From positions 186,001 to 250,000 of the forward strand of contig JAHJIJ010000015.1 of NCBI GenBank assembly GCA_018823325.1: a stretch of DNA of 64,000 nucleotides. Direction: 5' to 3'. Source of the stretch: Alphaproteobacteria bacterium. GTDB lineage: Bacteria; Pseudomonadota; Alphaproteobacteria; Sphingomonadales; Sphingomonadaceae. This document shows positions 42,159-51,258 of the stretch, one piece after another. Under the pieces are notes generated by a model. That model worked only from the letters and a program-made list of their open reading frames with translations. It was not told the DNA's origin and did no database searches. The number at the start of each line of letters is the position of its first letter. Within the stretch, counting starts at the first letter, position 1. Both the position numbers and the translations under genes were made by a program.

Positions 42159-43517
42159 ATGAACCGCAGACGTGACTTTCTGCGCCAGACCTTGGCGCTT
42201 GGCCTGACGGCGGGCGCCGCCAGCGCTGGCCTGCCGCTCCTTACCCCCCGTCTCTCTGCTGCACCTCAGGCTAACGGTATGAAGCGGCGGGGGGCGATGG
42301 CGATCGGCGGAGCACTTCCCGCTAAAGGCCCCATCTCCCGGCTCGGGGGCCTCGGCGATGGTTACAAGATGACCTTGGCCGATGATGGCCGACAGATCGT
42401 CGTGGTCAATGACGGTCCCGGCTGGGCGCCACCGCCGGCCACATTCTTCAGCACCAGACTGTGGACAGCTGACGGTCCCCCGGAGAATCCACGCTTTGCA
42501 CAACTCGACGGATACCCCGTCGTCGACCGAGCCGCCCATCCTGAAGGCGCGCCGCATTATTATGGTCATGGGGTCATCGCTATTGGCCAGCACCTCTATC
42601 AGTTTCTCGCCACGCTCGATGATGCCGAAGATCGCCCGCGCCGCTGGACCGGGGCAAAGCTCATTCATTCGCCCGACGGGGGGAGCAACTGGTACAACAG
42701 CGATGGCTCCAGCCCGGTGGTCTGGGAAGACTGGAGCGCGCAATCCCGGGACAGCTTCCCCTTCTTCGACGAACCGGACGGCTGCTTTTCCCTGCTCGCC
42801 TTCCTGCAGCAGGGCCGGGCCTACGGAGCAAATCGCGACGGCTATGTTTACGGCTACGGATTGAATGGCAGCGTGGATGGACTGATGAATCAGCTGATGC
42901 TGTTTCGCGTGCCGAAGGATCGCCTGCTCAATCGCACCGCCTATCGCTTCTTCGCCGGTCGCAAGCGGAACGGTGAGGCCCATTGGTCGGCAAACATTGC
43001 CGATCGTGAGCCGGTGCACATGTTTCCACTTGGGTGGGTGAATCACGCGAATCTGTTCCCCGGCGATCTCGTGGTGGAATCCTGGCTGCCGAGCGTCGTC
43101 TGGAATGAACCGCTAGGCCTCTACATGATGGCCAGCGCCGGAATTGGATGCGCGCCGGATGGCACGGCCTTCGGCAAGCCGAGCTATCTTGGCCTTTGGG
43201 TGGCAGATCAGCCTTGGGGGCCATGGCGTCAGATTCATGAGGATCACGCCTGGGCGCCCGGCGGAACCCCGACTGCCCGTGCCTATGCTCCGCAAATCGC
43301 ACCAGGCTGGATTGCGCCTGATGGCCAATCCTTCTGGCTCGTCTGGGCCGATCTGGCTGGTATCCGGGAATTCGGGCGAGACGAAGCGCTTGTCGACGCG
43401 GAGATGAGCAAGGCGCGAGATGCCAGCGAGCGCACGGTGATCGAGGCAGATATCCTGCGCCGCTACATGCCTGGCTTTGCGATGAACGCCCAGCGCTTCC
43501 ACCTTCAGCCAGGCTGA
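42159..43517 (+). CDS. Tat-exported beta-propeller-like protein (DUF4185-like)
   Basis: The 452-residue protein begins with a twin-arginine signal, NRRRDFLRQTLALGLTAGAA, cleaved near SAAPQA. The body has repeated short Trp and Gly-rich blades (TRLWTADGP, SPDGGSNWYNSDG, GAHWS-like NGEAHWSANI, LGLWVADQPWGPW) and matches the general look of secreted five-bladed DUF4185-type proteins related to glycosidases. ATG 42159 has GGAGG 6 bases upstream. It follows the 41335 gene by 53 bp. Tat export implies folding in the cytoplasm, perhaps with a metal. Catalytic activity is not evident. Confidence 0.7.
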   Translation: MNRRRDFLRQTLALGLTAGAASAGLPLLTPRLSAAPQANGMKRRGAMAIGGALPAKGPISRLGGLGDGYKMTLADDGRQIVVVNDGPGWAPPPATFFSTRLWTADGPPENPRFAQLDGYPVVDRAAHPEGAPHYYGHGVIAIGQHLYQFLATLDDAEDRPRRWTGAKLIHSPDGGSNWYNSDGSSPVVWEDWSAQSRDSFPFFDEPDGCFSLLAFLQQGRAYGANRDGYVYGYGLNGSVDGLMNQLMLFRVPKDRLLNRTAYRFFAGRKRNGEAHWSANIADREPVHMFPLGWVNHANLFPGDLVVESWLPSVVWNEPLGLYMMASAGIGCAPDGTAFGKPSYLGLWVADQPWGPWRQIHEDHAWAPGGTPTARAYAPQIAPGWIAPDGQSFWLVWADLAGIREFGRDEALVDAEMSKARDASERTVIEADILRRYMPGFAMNAQRFHLQPG

Positions 43518-43532
43518 GCGCGCGCCATTGAC

Positions 43533-43564
43533 TTAGTTTATCCCTCAATATATGCAAATGCATA
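43533..43564 (+). promoter_or_regulatory. Promoter/operator element of iorAB, shared with the 48476 operon
   Basis: The element reads TTAGTTTA-N7-ATATATGC-N2-ATGCATA. Its right part contains the palindrome TATGC-AAAT-GCATA (43551-43564). A TTGACT -35 box lies at 43528-43533 and the palindrome covers the -10 position 17 bases further on, so a bound protein would block RNA polymerase. The same element, same spacing, occurs at 48395-48426. Confidence 0.75.
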
Positions 43565-43582
43565 GATTATAGGGATACTGGC

Positions 43583-45751
43583 ATGGCAGAACGGTCTTTC
43601 GCCAAGGAAGTCGAACATCTTCGCCTCGGCGATGGCGAAACATTCAAAGGTGAGGCCATTCTGGCGATCACCAAGGGCCTGTTGCAGGCGGGCGTTTCCT
43701 ATGTCGGTGGCTACCAGGGCTCGCCGATCTCGCACCTGATGGACGTGCTATCCGATGCGCAGGACATTCTCGGCGAGCTGGGCGTCAACTTCCAGAGTTC
43801 GGCGAGTGAAGCGACGGCAGCGGCCATGCTCTCGGCCTCGGTGATGTACCCCCTGCGCGGCGCGGTGGCCTGGAAGTCGACAGTCGGAACCAATGTGGCT
43901 TCGGACGCACTTGCCAATCTTGCTTCGGGTGGCGTGACCGGCGGGGCAATGGTCATCATTGGCGAAGACTATGGCGAAGGCTCCTCGATCATGCAGGAGC
44001 GCACCCACGCCTTCGCAATGAAATCGCAGATGTGGCTGCTTGATCCCCGGCCCGATCACGGCCGGATCGTCGACTTGATCCAGAAGGGCTTCGAACTGTC
44101 CGAGGCTTCAAACACCCCGGTCATGCTCGAAGTGCGGGTCCGCACCTGCCACATGCACGGCAGCTTCGTGTGCAAGGACAATGTCCGCCCGGCCTTCACC
44201 CTGGACGATGCACTGAATACGCCGCGGCGTGATCTCCAGCGGATCGTCCTCCCTCCTGCCGCCTATGAGCATGAGCAGGAAAAGATCCACCACCGCCTGC
44301 CGGCGGCGATCAACTTCATTCGCGAGCAGGGGCTCAATGAGTTCTTCGGCCCGGAACCGGGCACGAACGAGAGCAAGGTTGGAATTATCCTGCAGGGCGG
44401 CATGTATAACAACGTGATCCGCGCACTGCAGTATCTCGGCCTGTCCGACGCTTACGGAGACACGAAGGTTCCGCTCTACGTTCTGAACGTCACCTATCCG
44501 TTGATCGATAGCGAGATTGAGGCGTTCACGCGCGGCAAGGACGCAGTCCTGATGGTTGAGGAAGGTCAGCCGGAGTATCTCGAACAGGCGCTGAATACCA
44601 TCCTGCGCCGGCGCGACGTGGCGACGCGGATTCATGGCAAGGATGTCCTGCCGATGGGCGGCGACTATTCCGTCGAGGCGCTACTCAACGGGTTCGAGAC
44701 GTTTTTCGAGAAAGCCGACCCGCGCGCCCTTGGCAACCGCCCACCCCGTCCCGATGCCCGGCCCGTGCTCGCCCTGCCGCCTGTGGAACGGCTCAAGTCC
44801 GTCGTTCCCGCGCGTCCGCCGGGACTGTGCACCGGATGTCCCGAGCGGCCGATCTTCGCGGCAATGAAGCTGGTGCAGGAGGATCTGGGCGACCACCATG
44901 TTTCAGCTGACATCGGCTGCCACCTGTTCTCCATCCTGCCGCCCTTCAATATCGGCACGACGACAATGGGTTTCGGTCTCGGTGGGGCGTCGGCAGCGGC
45001 GTTCAGCCGCAGCAGCGGCAAGCGCTCGATCGCGGTCATGGGCGATGGCGGCTTCTGGCACAACGGCCTGACCAGCGGGATCGGCAACGCAGTCTACAAC
45101 AAGCATGACGGCGTCTTCCTGATTGTCGACAACTTCTATTCTTCGGCCACCGGCGGGCAGGACATTCTCTCGTCGCGCGCGCCAAACAAGACGCGCAAGA
45201 CCAACAATCCGATCGAGAAGGCCTTACGCGGCGTCGGTGCGACCTGGATCCGCGAAGTCGATCACACCTATGACGTGGGCAAGATGAAGCGCGTGCTGAC
45301 GGAGGCGCTCACCACGAAAGACGAAGGCCCCAAGATCATTATCGCCTCGTCCGAGTGCATGCTCAACAAGCAGCGCCGGGTCCGCCCAATCGAGGCAAAG
45401 GCGGTGCGAGACGGGAAGCGCGTCGTCAAACAACGGTTCGGCGTGGACGAGGATGTCTGCACGGGCGACCATGCCTGTATCCGTTTGTCCGGCTGCCCAT
45501 CTCTGTCGGTCAAACATCTCGACGATCCATTGCGCGACGATCCCGTTGCCGCGATCGACAACAGCTGCGTGGGCTGCGGCAATTGCGGTGAGGTTTCCGA
45601 AGCAGCGGTGCTGTGCCCCTCCTTCTACCGCGCGGATATCATCCATAATCCCAATTGGTGGGATCGGTTCAAGGCCAGGATGGCGCTGTCCCTCATCAAC
45701 TTCCTTCAGGCGCGTCGTGAGCGCGGCCGCTTCATGCTGGAAACAATATGA
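43583..45751 (+). CDS. iorA: Indolepyruvate ferredoxin oxidoreductase, alpha subunit
   Basis: The 722-residue protein is a 2-oxoacid:ferredoxin oxidoreductase alpha subunit of the IorA type. It begins with the pyrimidine domain (YVGGYQGSPISHLMDVLSDA), has GLCTGCPERPIFAAMKL near the middle, the ThDP motif VMGDGGFWHNGLTSGI ending IVDN, and a C-terminal ferredoxin-like part with CTGDHACIRLSGCP and CVGCGNCGEV. These enzymes decarboxylate aryl pyruvates to aryl-acetyl-CoA. AGGGA lies 8 bases before ATG 43583. It overlaps iorB by 4 bp. In an aerobe it probably works on an aromatic 2-oxo acid; exact substrate unknown. Confidence 0.9.
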   Translation: MAERSFAKEVEHLRLGDGETFKGEAILAITKGLLQAGVSYVGGYQGSPISHLMDVLSDAQDILGELGVNFQSSASEATAAAMLSASVMYPLRGAVAWKSTVGTNVASDALANLASGGVTGGAMVIIGEDYGEGSSIMQERTHAFAMKSQMWLLDPRPDHGRIVDLIQKGFELSEASNTPVMLEVRVRTCHMHGSFVCKDNVRPAFTLDDALNTPRRDLQRIVLPPAAYEHEQEKIHHRLPAAINFIREQGLNEFFGPEPGTNESKVGIILQGGMYNNVIRALQYLGLSDAYGDTKVPLYVLNVTYPLIDSEIEAFTRGKDAVLMVEEGQPEYLEQALNTILRRRDVATRIHGKDVLPMGGDYSVEALLNGFETFFEKADPRALGNRPPRPDARPVLALPPVERLKSVVPARPPGLCTGCPERPIFAAMKLVQEDLGDHHVSADIGCHLFSILPPFNIGTTTMGFGLGGASAAAFSRSSGKRSIAVMGDGGFWHNGLTSGIGNAVYNKHDGVFLIVDNFYSSATGGQDILSSRAPNKTRKTNNPIEKALRGVGATWIREVDHTYDVGKMKRVLTEALTTKDEGPKIIIASSECMLNKQRRVRPIEAKAVRDGKRVVKQRFGVDEDVCTGDHACIRLSGCPSLSVKHLDDPLRDDPVAAIDNSCVGCGNCGEVSEAAVLCPSFYRADIIHNPNWWDRFKARMALSLINFLQARRERGRFMLETI

Positions 45752-47313
45752 TGCGCGATGAAACCGTCAAACTCCGCCTCGACCCGGCTGGCGAGGCCAC
45801 CGAGCGCCCGATCTCGATCGCCATTGTAGCAATGGGGGGCCAAGGTGGCGGCGTTCTGACCGGCTGGATCGTCAAGCTGGCCGAAGCAGCCGGCTGGGTC
45901 GCCCAGTCGACCTCCGTGCCCGGCGTTGCGCAGCGCACCGGCGCGACCATCTATTATGTCGAGATGATGCAGCCGAGCGGCGGTCGCCTTCCGATCCTGG
46001 CCCAGATGCCCACACCGGGTGATGTCGACGTTGTTTTAGCATCCGAGTTCATTGAGGCTGGCCGCTCCATCCTGCGCGGCATCGTCACCCCTGACCGTAC
46101 GACGCTGATCGCGTCGAGCCACCGGTCTCTCGCGATTGCGGAGAAGAGCGCCCCGGGCGAAGGCATTGCGGATGACAGTGCCGTGACCGAAGCGATCGGC
46201 ATCACGGCCCGGCGCAGCATCATCTTCGATATGAACGCGCTTGCAACGGCCCATGGCAGCGTCATCTCCTCGGCCATGTTTGGCGCTCTGGCAGCGGCAG
46301 ACGTGCTGCCGTTCCCGGTCGACGCCTATCACGCGGTGATCAAAGGCGAAGGCAAGGGGGGTTCTGCCAGCATCAAGGCCTTCGACGCAGCCTTCGCGCG
46401 GACAGAAGGCAAGACGGACGAAGCCGACGCCGATCCTGCACCGGCCGAACAGGCAACGCCGCTCCGCAGACCCATACCGCCGCGCATCGCTGGCCTGCTT
46501 GATTGCTTGCAGACCGTAATGCCGCCACAGGTCCAGCCGATGGCGCGGGCAGGCCTCGCCAAGGTCATCGATTTTCAGGATGTCGCTTACGGATCACTCT
46601 ACCTGACCAAACTCGAGGAGATCCTCAGGCTGGATGTCGAGCTGGCGGGCGAAAGCAAGGACTTCGCGCTGACGTTCAATGCAGCCAAGTACCTCGCCAA
46701 TGCGATGGCCTATGATGACGTAATCCGGGTCGCCGACCTCAAGACTCGTTCGACACGCCTCCAGCGGATCGGAAAGGAGATCGGCTTGGGCCCGGGCCAG
46801 CTGTTTGAAACCACCGAGTATATGCACCCGCGCATGGAGGAACTGGTCGGCCTGGCCCCGGCTCGCCTTGGCCGCTGGCTCAGGCGGCAGGATCGTCTAT
46901 ACGCTTGGCTCGATCGGCGGATCAGCAAGGGGCGCCGGGTCCGCACTTACTCGCCAGGCTGGTTTCTCGTGCTCTACACCATGGCCGGCCTGCGCCGCTT
47001 TCGCCGCGCGTCGCTACGCCATGCCGAAGAAGCCGCGCACCGCGACGCCTGGCTGACCCTCGCCACCAAGCTCGCCCCGCACAACTATGCGCTCGGCGTT
47101 GAAGTCGTGAAATGTCAGCGACTGATCAAGGGCTATTCCGACACCCACGCGCGCGGCCTCTCCAAATTTGACAGGGCCATGTCCGAAATCCGGCGCCTCG
47201 CGCACCGCGACGATGCTGCGGACTGGGCCCGGCGCCTGCGCGAAACGGCCGTCCGCGATGGCGAAGGGGGAGACTTTGATGGCCTGATCCAGACCATCCG
47301 TTCCGTAGCATGA
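45748..47313 (+). CDS. iorB: Indolepyruvate oxidoreductase beta subunit with DUF6537 extension
   Basis: The first 200 residues are the gamma-type domain of 2-oxoacid oxidoreductases, with IVAMGGQGGGVLTGWIVKLA and SVPGVAQRTGATIYYVEM. The remaining 300 residues are an extra domain found in long bacterial IorB proteins (DUF6537), e.g. VIDFQDVAYGSLYLTKLEEI. Archaeal IorB is only about 200 residues, so this is the long 521-residue form. ATG 45748 overlaps the iorA stop (ATGA). Together with IorA it should form the functional enzyme. No ferredoxin gene is adjacent. Confidence 0.9.
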   Translation: MMRDETVKLRLDPAGEATERPISIAIVAMGGQGGGVLTGWIVKLAEAAGWVAQSTSVPGVAQRTGATIYYVEMMQPSGGRLPILAQMPTPGDVDVVLASEFIEAGRSILRGIVTPDRTTLIASSHRSLAIAEKSAPGEGIADDSAVTEAIGITARRSIIFDMNALATAHGSVISSAMFGALAAADVLPFPVDAYHAVIKGEGKGGSASIKAFDAAFARTEGKTDEADADPAPAEQATPLRRPIPPRIAGLLDCLQTVMPPQVQPMARAGLAKVIDFQDVAYGSLYLTKLEEILRLDVELAGESKDFALTFNAAKYLANAMAYDDVIRVADLKTRSTRLQRIGKEIGLGPGQLFETTEYMHPRMEELVGLAPARLGRWLRRQDRLYAWLDRRISKGRRVRTYSPGWFLVLYTMAGLRRFRRASLRHAEEAAHRDAWLTLATKLAPHNYALGVEVVKCQRLIKGYSDTHARGLSKFDRAMSEIRRLAHRDDAADWARRLRETAVRDGEGGDFDGLIQTIRSVA

Positions 47314-47395
47314 TTGCGCTTGCCCCCTCGTCCGCGAAACCGCATTACGCAGCGAATGTGCGGTGACTTGAAACGAGCTTGGGGATGAGGACTTG

Positions 47396-47896
47396 ATGGT
47401 GCTCACCAAGGCAGATGAAGTTATGCCCGGCGAGGCCGAAAGCGGGCGCAATGGCGAAACCGAGGCCTGGCATGCCGTGCTGGCCATTCATGGTGCCGTG
47501 TTCAGCCGACTGAACAAGGCCTTGAACCGAGAGTTCTCCATCACGCTGGCCAAATATGATGTGCTGGCCCAGCTTTATTGCGCGCCCGAGGGGCTGACCC
47601 AGAGCGACCTCTCACGCCAGCTTAAGGTGACCGACGGCAATGTCACCGGTCTTGTTCGCCGCCTTATCGCGGACGGACTGATCTCCCGCGAGATCTCTGC
47701 CAGCGATCGGCGCGCATTCGTGGTCCAGCTCACCGAGCAGGGCAGGTCTGCCTACCTCTCCGCGAGAGAGCGGCACGACGAGCTGCTGGCGCGTTACTTC
47801 GGTGCAGTCGGGGCCGACAGGCTGCGCGAAACGCGTAATATGCTGAACCGCTTGTTGCAGGCGGTCAATCAGGCAACCAGCAGAGATTCAGAATGA
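47396..47896 (+). CDS. MarR-family transcriptional regulator (first of an overlapping pair)
   Basis: The 166-residue protein has a MarR winged helix: LAKYDVLAQLYCAPEGLTQS, recognition region VTDGNVTGLVRRLIADGLI and wing SASDRRAFVVQLTEQGR. It resembles the MarR protein at 32922 in this core. ATG 47396 is preceded by GATGAGG. Its stop overlaps the start of a second MarR gene by 4 bp. It lies between iorAB and the acyl-CoA synthetase operon, both of which carry the same operator-like element. Confidence 0.9.
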   Translation: MVLTKADEVMPGEAESGRNGETEAWHAVLAIHGAVFSRLNKALNREFSITLAKYDVLAQLYCAPEGLTQSDLSRQLKVTDGNVTGLVRRLIADGLISREISASDRRAFVVQLTEQGRSAYLSARERHDELLARYFGAVGADRLRETRNMLNRLLQAVNQATSRDSE

Positions 47897-48354
47897 GCCA
47901 GCCCATTCCGCCGCGTTCATATGATGAGCTGGAAAGCTACCTGCCATATCTCGTGAACCGGCTCGCGAACCTCGGGCAAGCGACGCAGAACCGGATGCTG
48001 CACAAGGACGGCATCAATCTCGTCACGCTGCGGGCCTTGTCGATCCTCAATATTGAGGATGGACTGACCATCAACGAGATCGCCGCGCGGACCTTTACCG
48101 AACAGTCGTCGACCAGCCGCGCGATCGAGGCAATGGCGTCCCAAGGCCTGGTTGAACGGCGAATCCCGGAACAGGATCAGCGCCGACGGGAGATCGTTCT
48201 CACCGATAAGGGGCGCGAGCAATTGTTGCAGACCTGGCCGGCAATGAACCATTATTTCGACATGCTGAACGATGGCCTGTCTGCCGCCGAACGCGACATG
48301 TGCCGCAAGGTGCTCACCCGGATGCTCGCGAATCTGACGGAATTGAACGGCTAA
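47893..48354 (+). CDS. MarR-family transcriptional regulator (second of an overlapping pair)
   Basis: The 153-residue protein is a MarR member of a different subgroup: LVTLRALSILNIEDGLTINE, recognition helix region TEQSSTSRAIEAMASQGLV and wing PEQDQRRREIVLTDKGR. ATG 47893 overlaps the upstream MarR stop (ATGA), so both proteins are made from one message in coupled fashion. A heterodimer, or two repressors with different ligands acting on the shared element, are the obvious possibilities. Neither can be chosen from sequence. Confidence 0.9.
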   Translation: MSQPIPPRSYDELESYLPYLVNRLANLGQATQNRMLHKDGINLVTLRALSILNIEDGLTINEIAARTFTEQSSTSRAIEAMASQGLVERRIPEQDQRRREIVLTDKGREQLLQTWPAMNHYFDMLNDGLSAAERDMCRKVLTRMLANLTELNG

Positions 48355-48394
48355 CGATCCGTGCCCGAGGCGCTTGCAGACGAGTTGACAGGAT

Positions 48395-48426
48395 TTAGTT
48401 TACCTATAAATATATGCTGATGCATA
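48395..48426 (+). promoter_or_regulatory. Promoter/operator element of the acyl-CoA synthetase operon
   Basis: TTAGTTTA-N7-ATATATGC-N2-ATGCATA, identical in fixed positions and spacing to the element in front of iorA. The palindromic core is ATATGC-TGAT-GCATAT (48412-48427). A TTGACA box lies at 48385-48390. It immediately follows the MarR pair and precedes the gene at 48476. Confidence 0.75.
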
Positions 48427-48475
48427 TCCTTTTACCGATCTGGCAGAGCCGGACCTATGTAGCTGGCGACTGGCC

Positions 48476-50086
48476 GTGAACGACAATTCGATCTTTGAGC
48501 GCTTCTATGCGACAGCGACGCGCTGGCCGAACCATCCGTTTCTGAATATCCTGCCCGAGACTGCCGGCGTTTACGGTATTCCGGCCGGCGAGATCACTTA
48601 TTCAGACATGCTGGCACGCGTTCTGGAACGCAGCGCAGCGCTTGCCACGGCCGGATATGGCGAAGGCACGAGAGTCGGCCTGCTTCTCCAGAATCGACCG
48701 GAATTCCTGGAGCTCTGGTTCGCGGCAAACAGCCTTGGTGCCTCGGTCGTGCCAATCAATCCCGATCTGCGGCGTAGCGAGCTCGAATATCTGATCGCCC
48801 ATTCGGAGATGTCTGCAGCGTTCGTCGTGCCAGACCGTCTTGCAGACATGTCAGCCGCGGCGATGGCTGTCGGAAGTGTGATGGTCCCGATCACCCCGGA
48901 CCAGCCCGTGCGAACCCTACTCAAAACGGGACGACCCGCATCGAATGATGCCAGTGACCGGGAAGCTGCTCTGCTCTATACGTCCGGCACGACCGGCGCG
49001 CCCAAAGGCTGCGTGCTGACGAATGAGTATTTCCTGCATTCGGGCGACTGGTATCGTGACGTGGGCGGACTGATCAGCCTGCGCGAAGGCATGGAGCGGA
49101 TGCTCACGCCGCTGCCGGTGTTCCACATGAACGCCATGGCCGTGTCAGTGATGGCCATGGTCACGACAGGCGGATGCCTCACCCTCCTCGACCGGTTTCA
49201 TCCATCGACATGGTGGGATTCGGTGAGGCGCAGCCAGGCGACTTGCCTGCACTATCTGGGCGTGATGCCGGCGTTGCTCATGAAGGCACCGGCCGACCCG
49301 CAGGACCGTGACCACGCGGTGCGCTTCGGTTTCGGTGCGGGCGCCTCCGCGGAACTACACGCCCCCTTTGAGCAGCGCTTCGGCTTTCCACTGATTGAGG
49401 CGTGGGCGATGACGGAAACTGGCAGCGGCGGCGTGATCAGTGCGCACCGCGAACCGCGCAAAATCGGCACCCACTGTTTCGGACGGCCCACTGAGGATGT
49501 CGAGGTCCGGATTGTCGACGACTCCGGTGCCGACGCCGACGACGGCAAGCCGGGTGAGTTATTGGTGCGCCGCGCCGGGGCCAATCCCCGCTACGGATTC
49601 TTCCGCGAGTATCTGAAAGATCCGGCGGCGACCGACGAGGCCTGGGAAGGCGGCTGGTTCCACACCGGGGACATTGTCGCTCGTGATGCGGATGGCGACC
49701 TGCACTTCGTTGATCGCAAGAAGAACGTGATCCGTCGCTCAGGCGAGAATATCGCTGCAGTTGAGGTGGAAACGATTCTGGCCAAGCACCCCGCGATCCG
49801 CCAGGTAGCAGTGGCGGCGACACCTGATCCGGTGCGTGGCGACGAGGTCGTGGCACTCGTGGTCACTGGTAGTGAGCAAGCCGAAGCCGATATCGCGGCG
49901 AACATCGCTCGCTGGGGGCTGGATGAAATGGCCTACTACAAGGTCCCGGGCTGGATCGGCTTCGTCAAGGAACTGCCGCGCACGCCCACGGAGAAAATCC
50001 TGCGCGCTGCTCTCAAGGACCTTGTGGCGCAGCAGATGGCCGCAGGCGCGCTCCATGATACACGCTCCTTCAAGAAACGGAGCTGA
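48476..50086 (+). CDS. AMP-dependent acyl-CoA synthetase/ligase
   Basis: The 536-residue protein is an ANL-family adenylating enzyme. The phosphate loop is LLYTSGTTGAPKGCVLTN, the A5-type motif EAWAMTETGSGG, the hinge region GWFHTGDIVARDADGDLHFVDRKKNV and the C-terminal catalytic lysine in LPRTPTEKILRAAL. It activates a carboxylic acid to its CoA thioester, probably an aryl or alicyclic acid; it is close to crotonobetaine/carnitine-CoA ligase-type members. The start GTG 48476 has only a weak ribosome site. It overlaps the thiolase-like gene by 1 bp, so it heads a four-gene operon under the shared operator. Confidence 0.9.
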   Translation: MNDNSIFERFYATATRWPNHPFLNILPETAGVYGIPAGEITYSDMLARVLERSAALATAGYGEGTRVGLLLQNRPEFLELWFAANSLGASVVPINPDLRRSELEYLIAHSEMSAAFVVPDRLADMSAAAMAVGSVMVPITPDQPVRTLLKTGRPASNDASDREAALLYTSGTTGAPKGCVLTNEYFLHSGDWYRDVGGLISLREGMERMLTPLPVFHMNAMAVSVMAMVTTGGCLTLLDRFHPSTWWDSVRRSQATCLHYLGVMPALLMKAPADPQDRDHAVRFGFGAGASAELHAPFEQRFGFPLIEAWAMTETGSGGVISAHREPRKIGTHCFGRPTEDVEVRIVDDSGADADDGKPGELLVRRAGANPRYGFFREYLKDPAATDEAWEGGWFHTGDIVARDADGDLHFVDRKKNVIRRSGENIAAVEVETILAKHPAIRQVAVAATPDPVRGDEVVALVVTGSEQAEADIAANIARWGLDEMAYYKVPGWIGFVKELPRTPTEKILRAALKDLVAQQMAAGALHDTRSFKKRS

Positions 50087-51258
50087 TGAGCCGCCGCCCG
50101 GCCTCCTATGACGGCGTCGCTGTCTGCGCTCCGGTCACGGTGCCTTATGTCCGGTTCTCGCCGGAAGATGCGCACTGGTGGGCTGGTCGGGCGTTGCGGC
50201 TTCTCGCGCAGCATGCCCAAATCACGCCTGCGGATATTGACGGATTTTGCTTCTCCAGCTTTTCTGCCGGCCCTGATACAGCCGTCGGGCTGACCCAGCA
50301 TCTGGGCCTTTCACCCCGCTGGCTGGATCATATCCCAACCGGCGGCGCCAGCGGCGTGATGGCGTTGCGCCGCGCCGCACGCGCAGTGCAGTGCGGTGAT
50401 GCAGAGATCGTCGTCTGCCTGGCTGCCGATACCAACCATATCGACAGCTTTCGTCGTAGCCTCGCAAGCTTTTCGCGATTCTCTCGGGATGCCGTCTATC
50501 CTTATGGATATGGCGGCCCGAATGCCACTTTCGCGCTCATTACCGACGCATATATGCGCCGCTTCGGTATCACGCGCGCCGATTTCGGCAAGCTGTGCGT
50601 CGCCCAGCGCGCGAATGCTGGGTCGAACCCGCTGGCTCTGCAACGCAAGCCCCTCACGCTTGAAGCCTATCTGGCAGCGCGACCGATCGCGGACCCTGTC
50701 CACCTGTTCGATTGCGTGATGCCCTGCGCCGGGGCCGAAGCCTTCATCGTCACCACGCCGGAGATTGCTGCCCAGCGCGGGCTGGCGGCAGCCACGATCA
50801 TGGCGACTATCGAGCGTCACAACGCTCTCCCTGGAGATCCCGTGCAGTTTCGCGGGGGATGGGCAATGGACATCGACGGATTTTGGGATGCTGCAGGCAT
50901 CGCGCCCACTGATATCGACACGCTGCAGGTCTATGATGATTATCCGGTCATCGTAGCGATGCAGCTTGAGGATTTGGGCTTCTGCCGCAAGGGGGAAGCC
51001 GCACAATTCATCCGCAAGACCAGCTTCGACATTGCTGGCGATCTGCCGCTCAATACCAATGGCGGCCAGCTTTCTGCTGGGCAGGCGGGTGCGGCCGGCG
51101 GCTTCCAGAACGTGACCGAGGGTCTGCGCCAGATCATTGGACAACCGCTCGGCGCACAAGTGCCGGGCGCTGAGATATCGCTCGTCTCCGGATTCGGGCT
51201 GGTCAATTATGATCGTGGTGTGTGCACCGGCGCCGCTGCCTTGAAGGCCCTGCGATGA
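50086..51258 (+). CDS. Thiolase-fold lipid-transfer/aldolase-like protein without nucleophile Cys
   Basis: The 390-residue protein has the SCP2-thiolase fold, but the nucleophile site reads IPTGGASGVMAL where thiolases have a Cys before ASG. The GHPxGxTG motif near the C-terminus reads NGGQLSAGQAGAAGG, losing the His. This is the pattern of the Ltp2-type group, where a thiolase-like subunit with a DUF35 partner performs retro-aldol cleavage of a beta-hydroxyacyl-CoA side chain. The next gene does encode a DUF35 domain, and the genes overlap as ATGA. A retro-aldolase acting on a CoA ester made by the upstream ligase is a reasonable inference. Confidence 0.85.
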   Translation: MSRRPASYDGVAVCAPVTVPYVRFSPEDAHWWAGRALRLLAQHAQITPADIDGFCFSSFSAGPDTAVGLTQHLGLSPRWLDHIPTGGASGVMALRRAARAVQCGDAEIVVCLAADTNHIDSFRRSLASFSRFSRDAVYPYGYGGPNATFALITDAYMRRFGITRADFGKLCVAQRANAGSNPLALQRKPLTLEAYLAARPIADPVHLFDCVMPCAGAEAFIVTTPEIAAQRGLAAATIMATIERHNALPGDPVQFRGGWAMDIDGFWDAAGIAPTDIDTLQVYDDYPVIVAMQLEDLGFCRKGEAAQFIRKTSFDIAGDLPLNTNGGQLSAGQAGAAGGFQNVTEGLRQIIGQPLGAQVPGAEISLVSGFGLVNYDRGVCTGAAALKALR

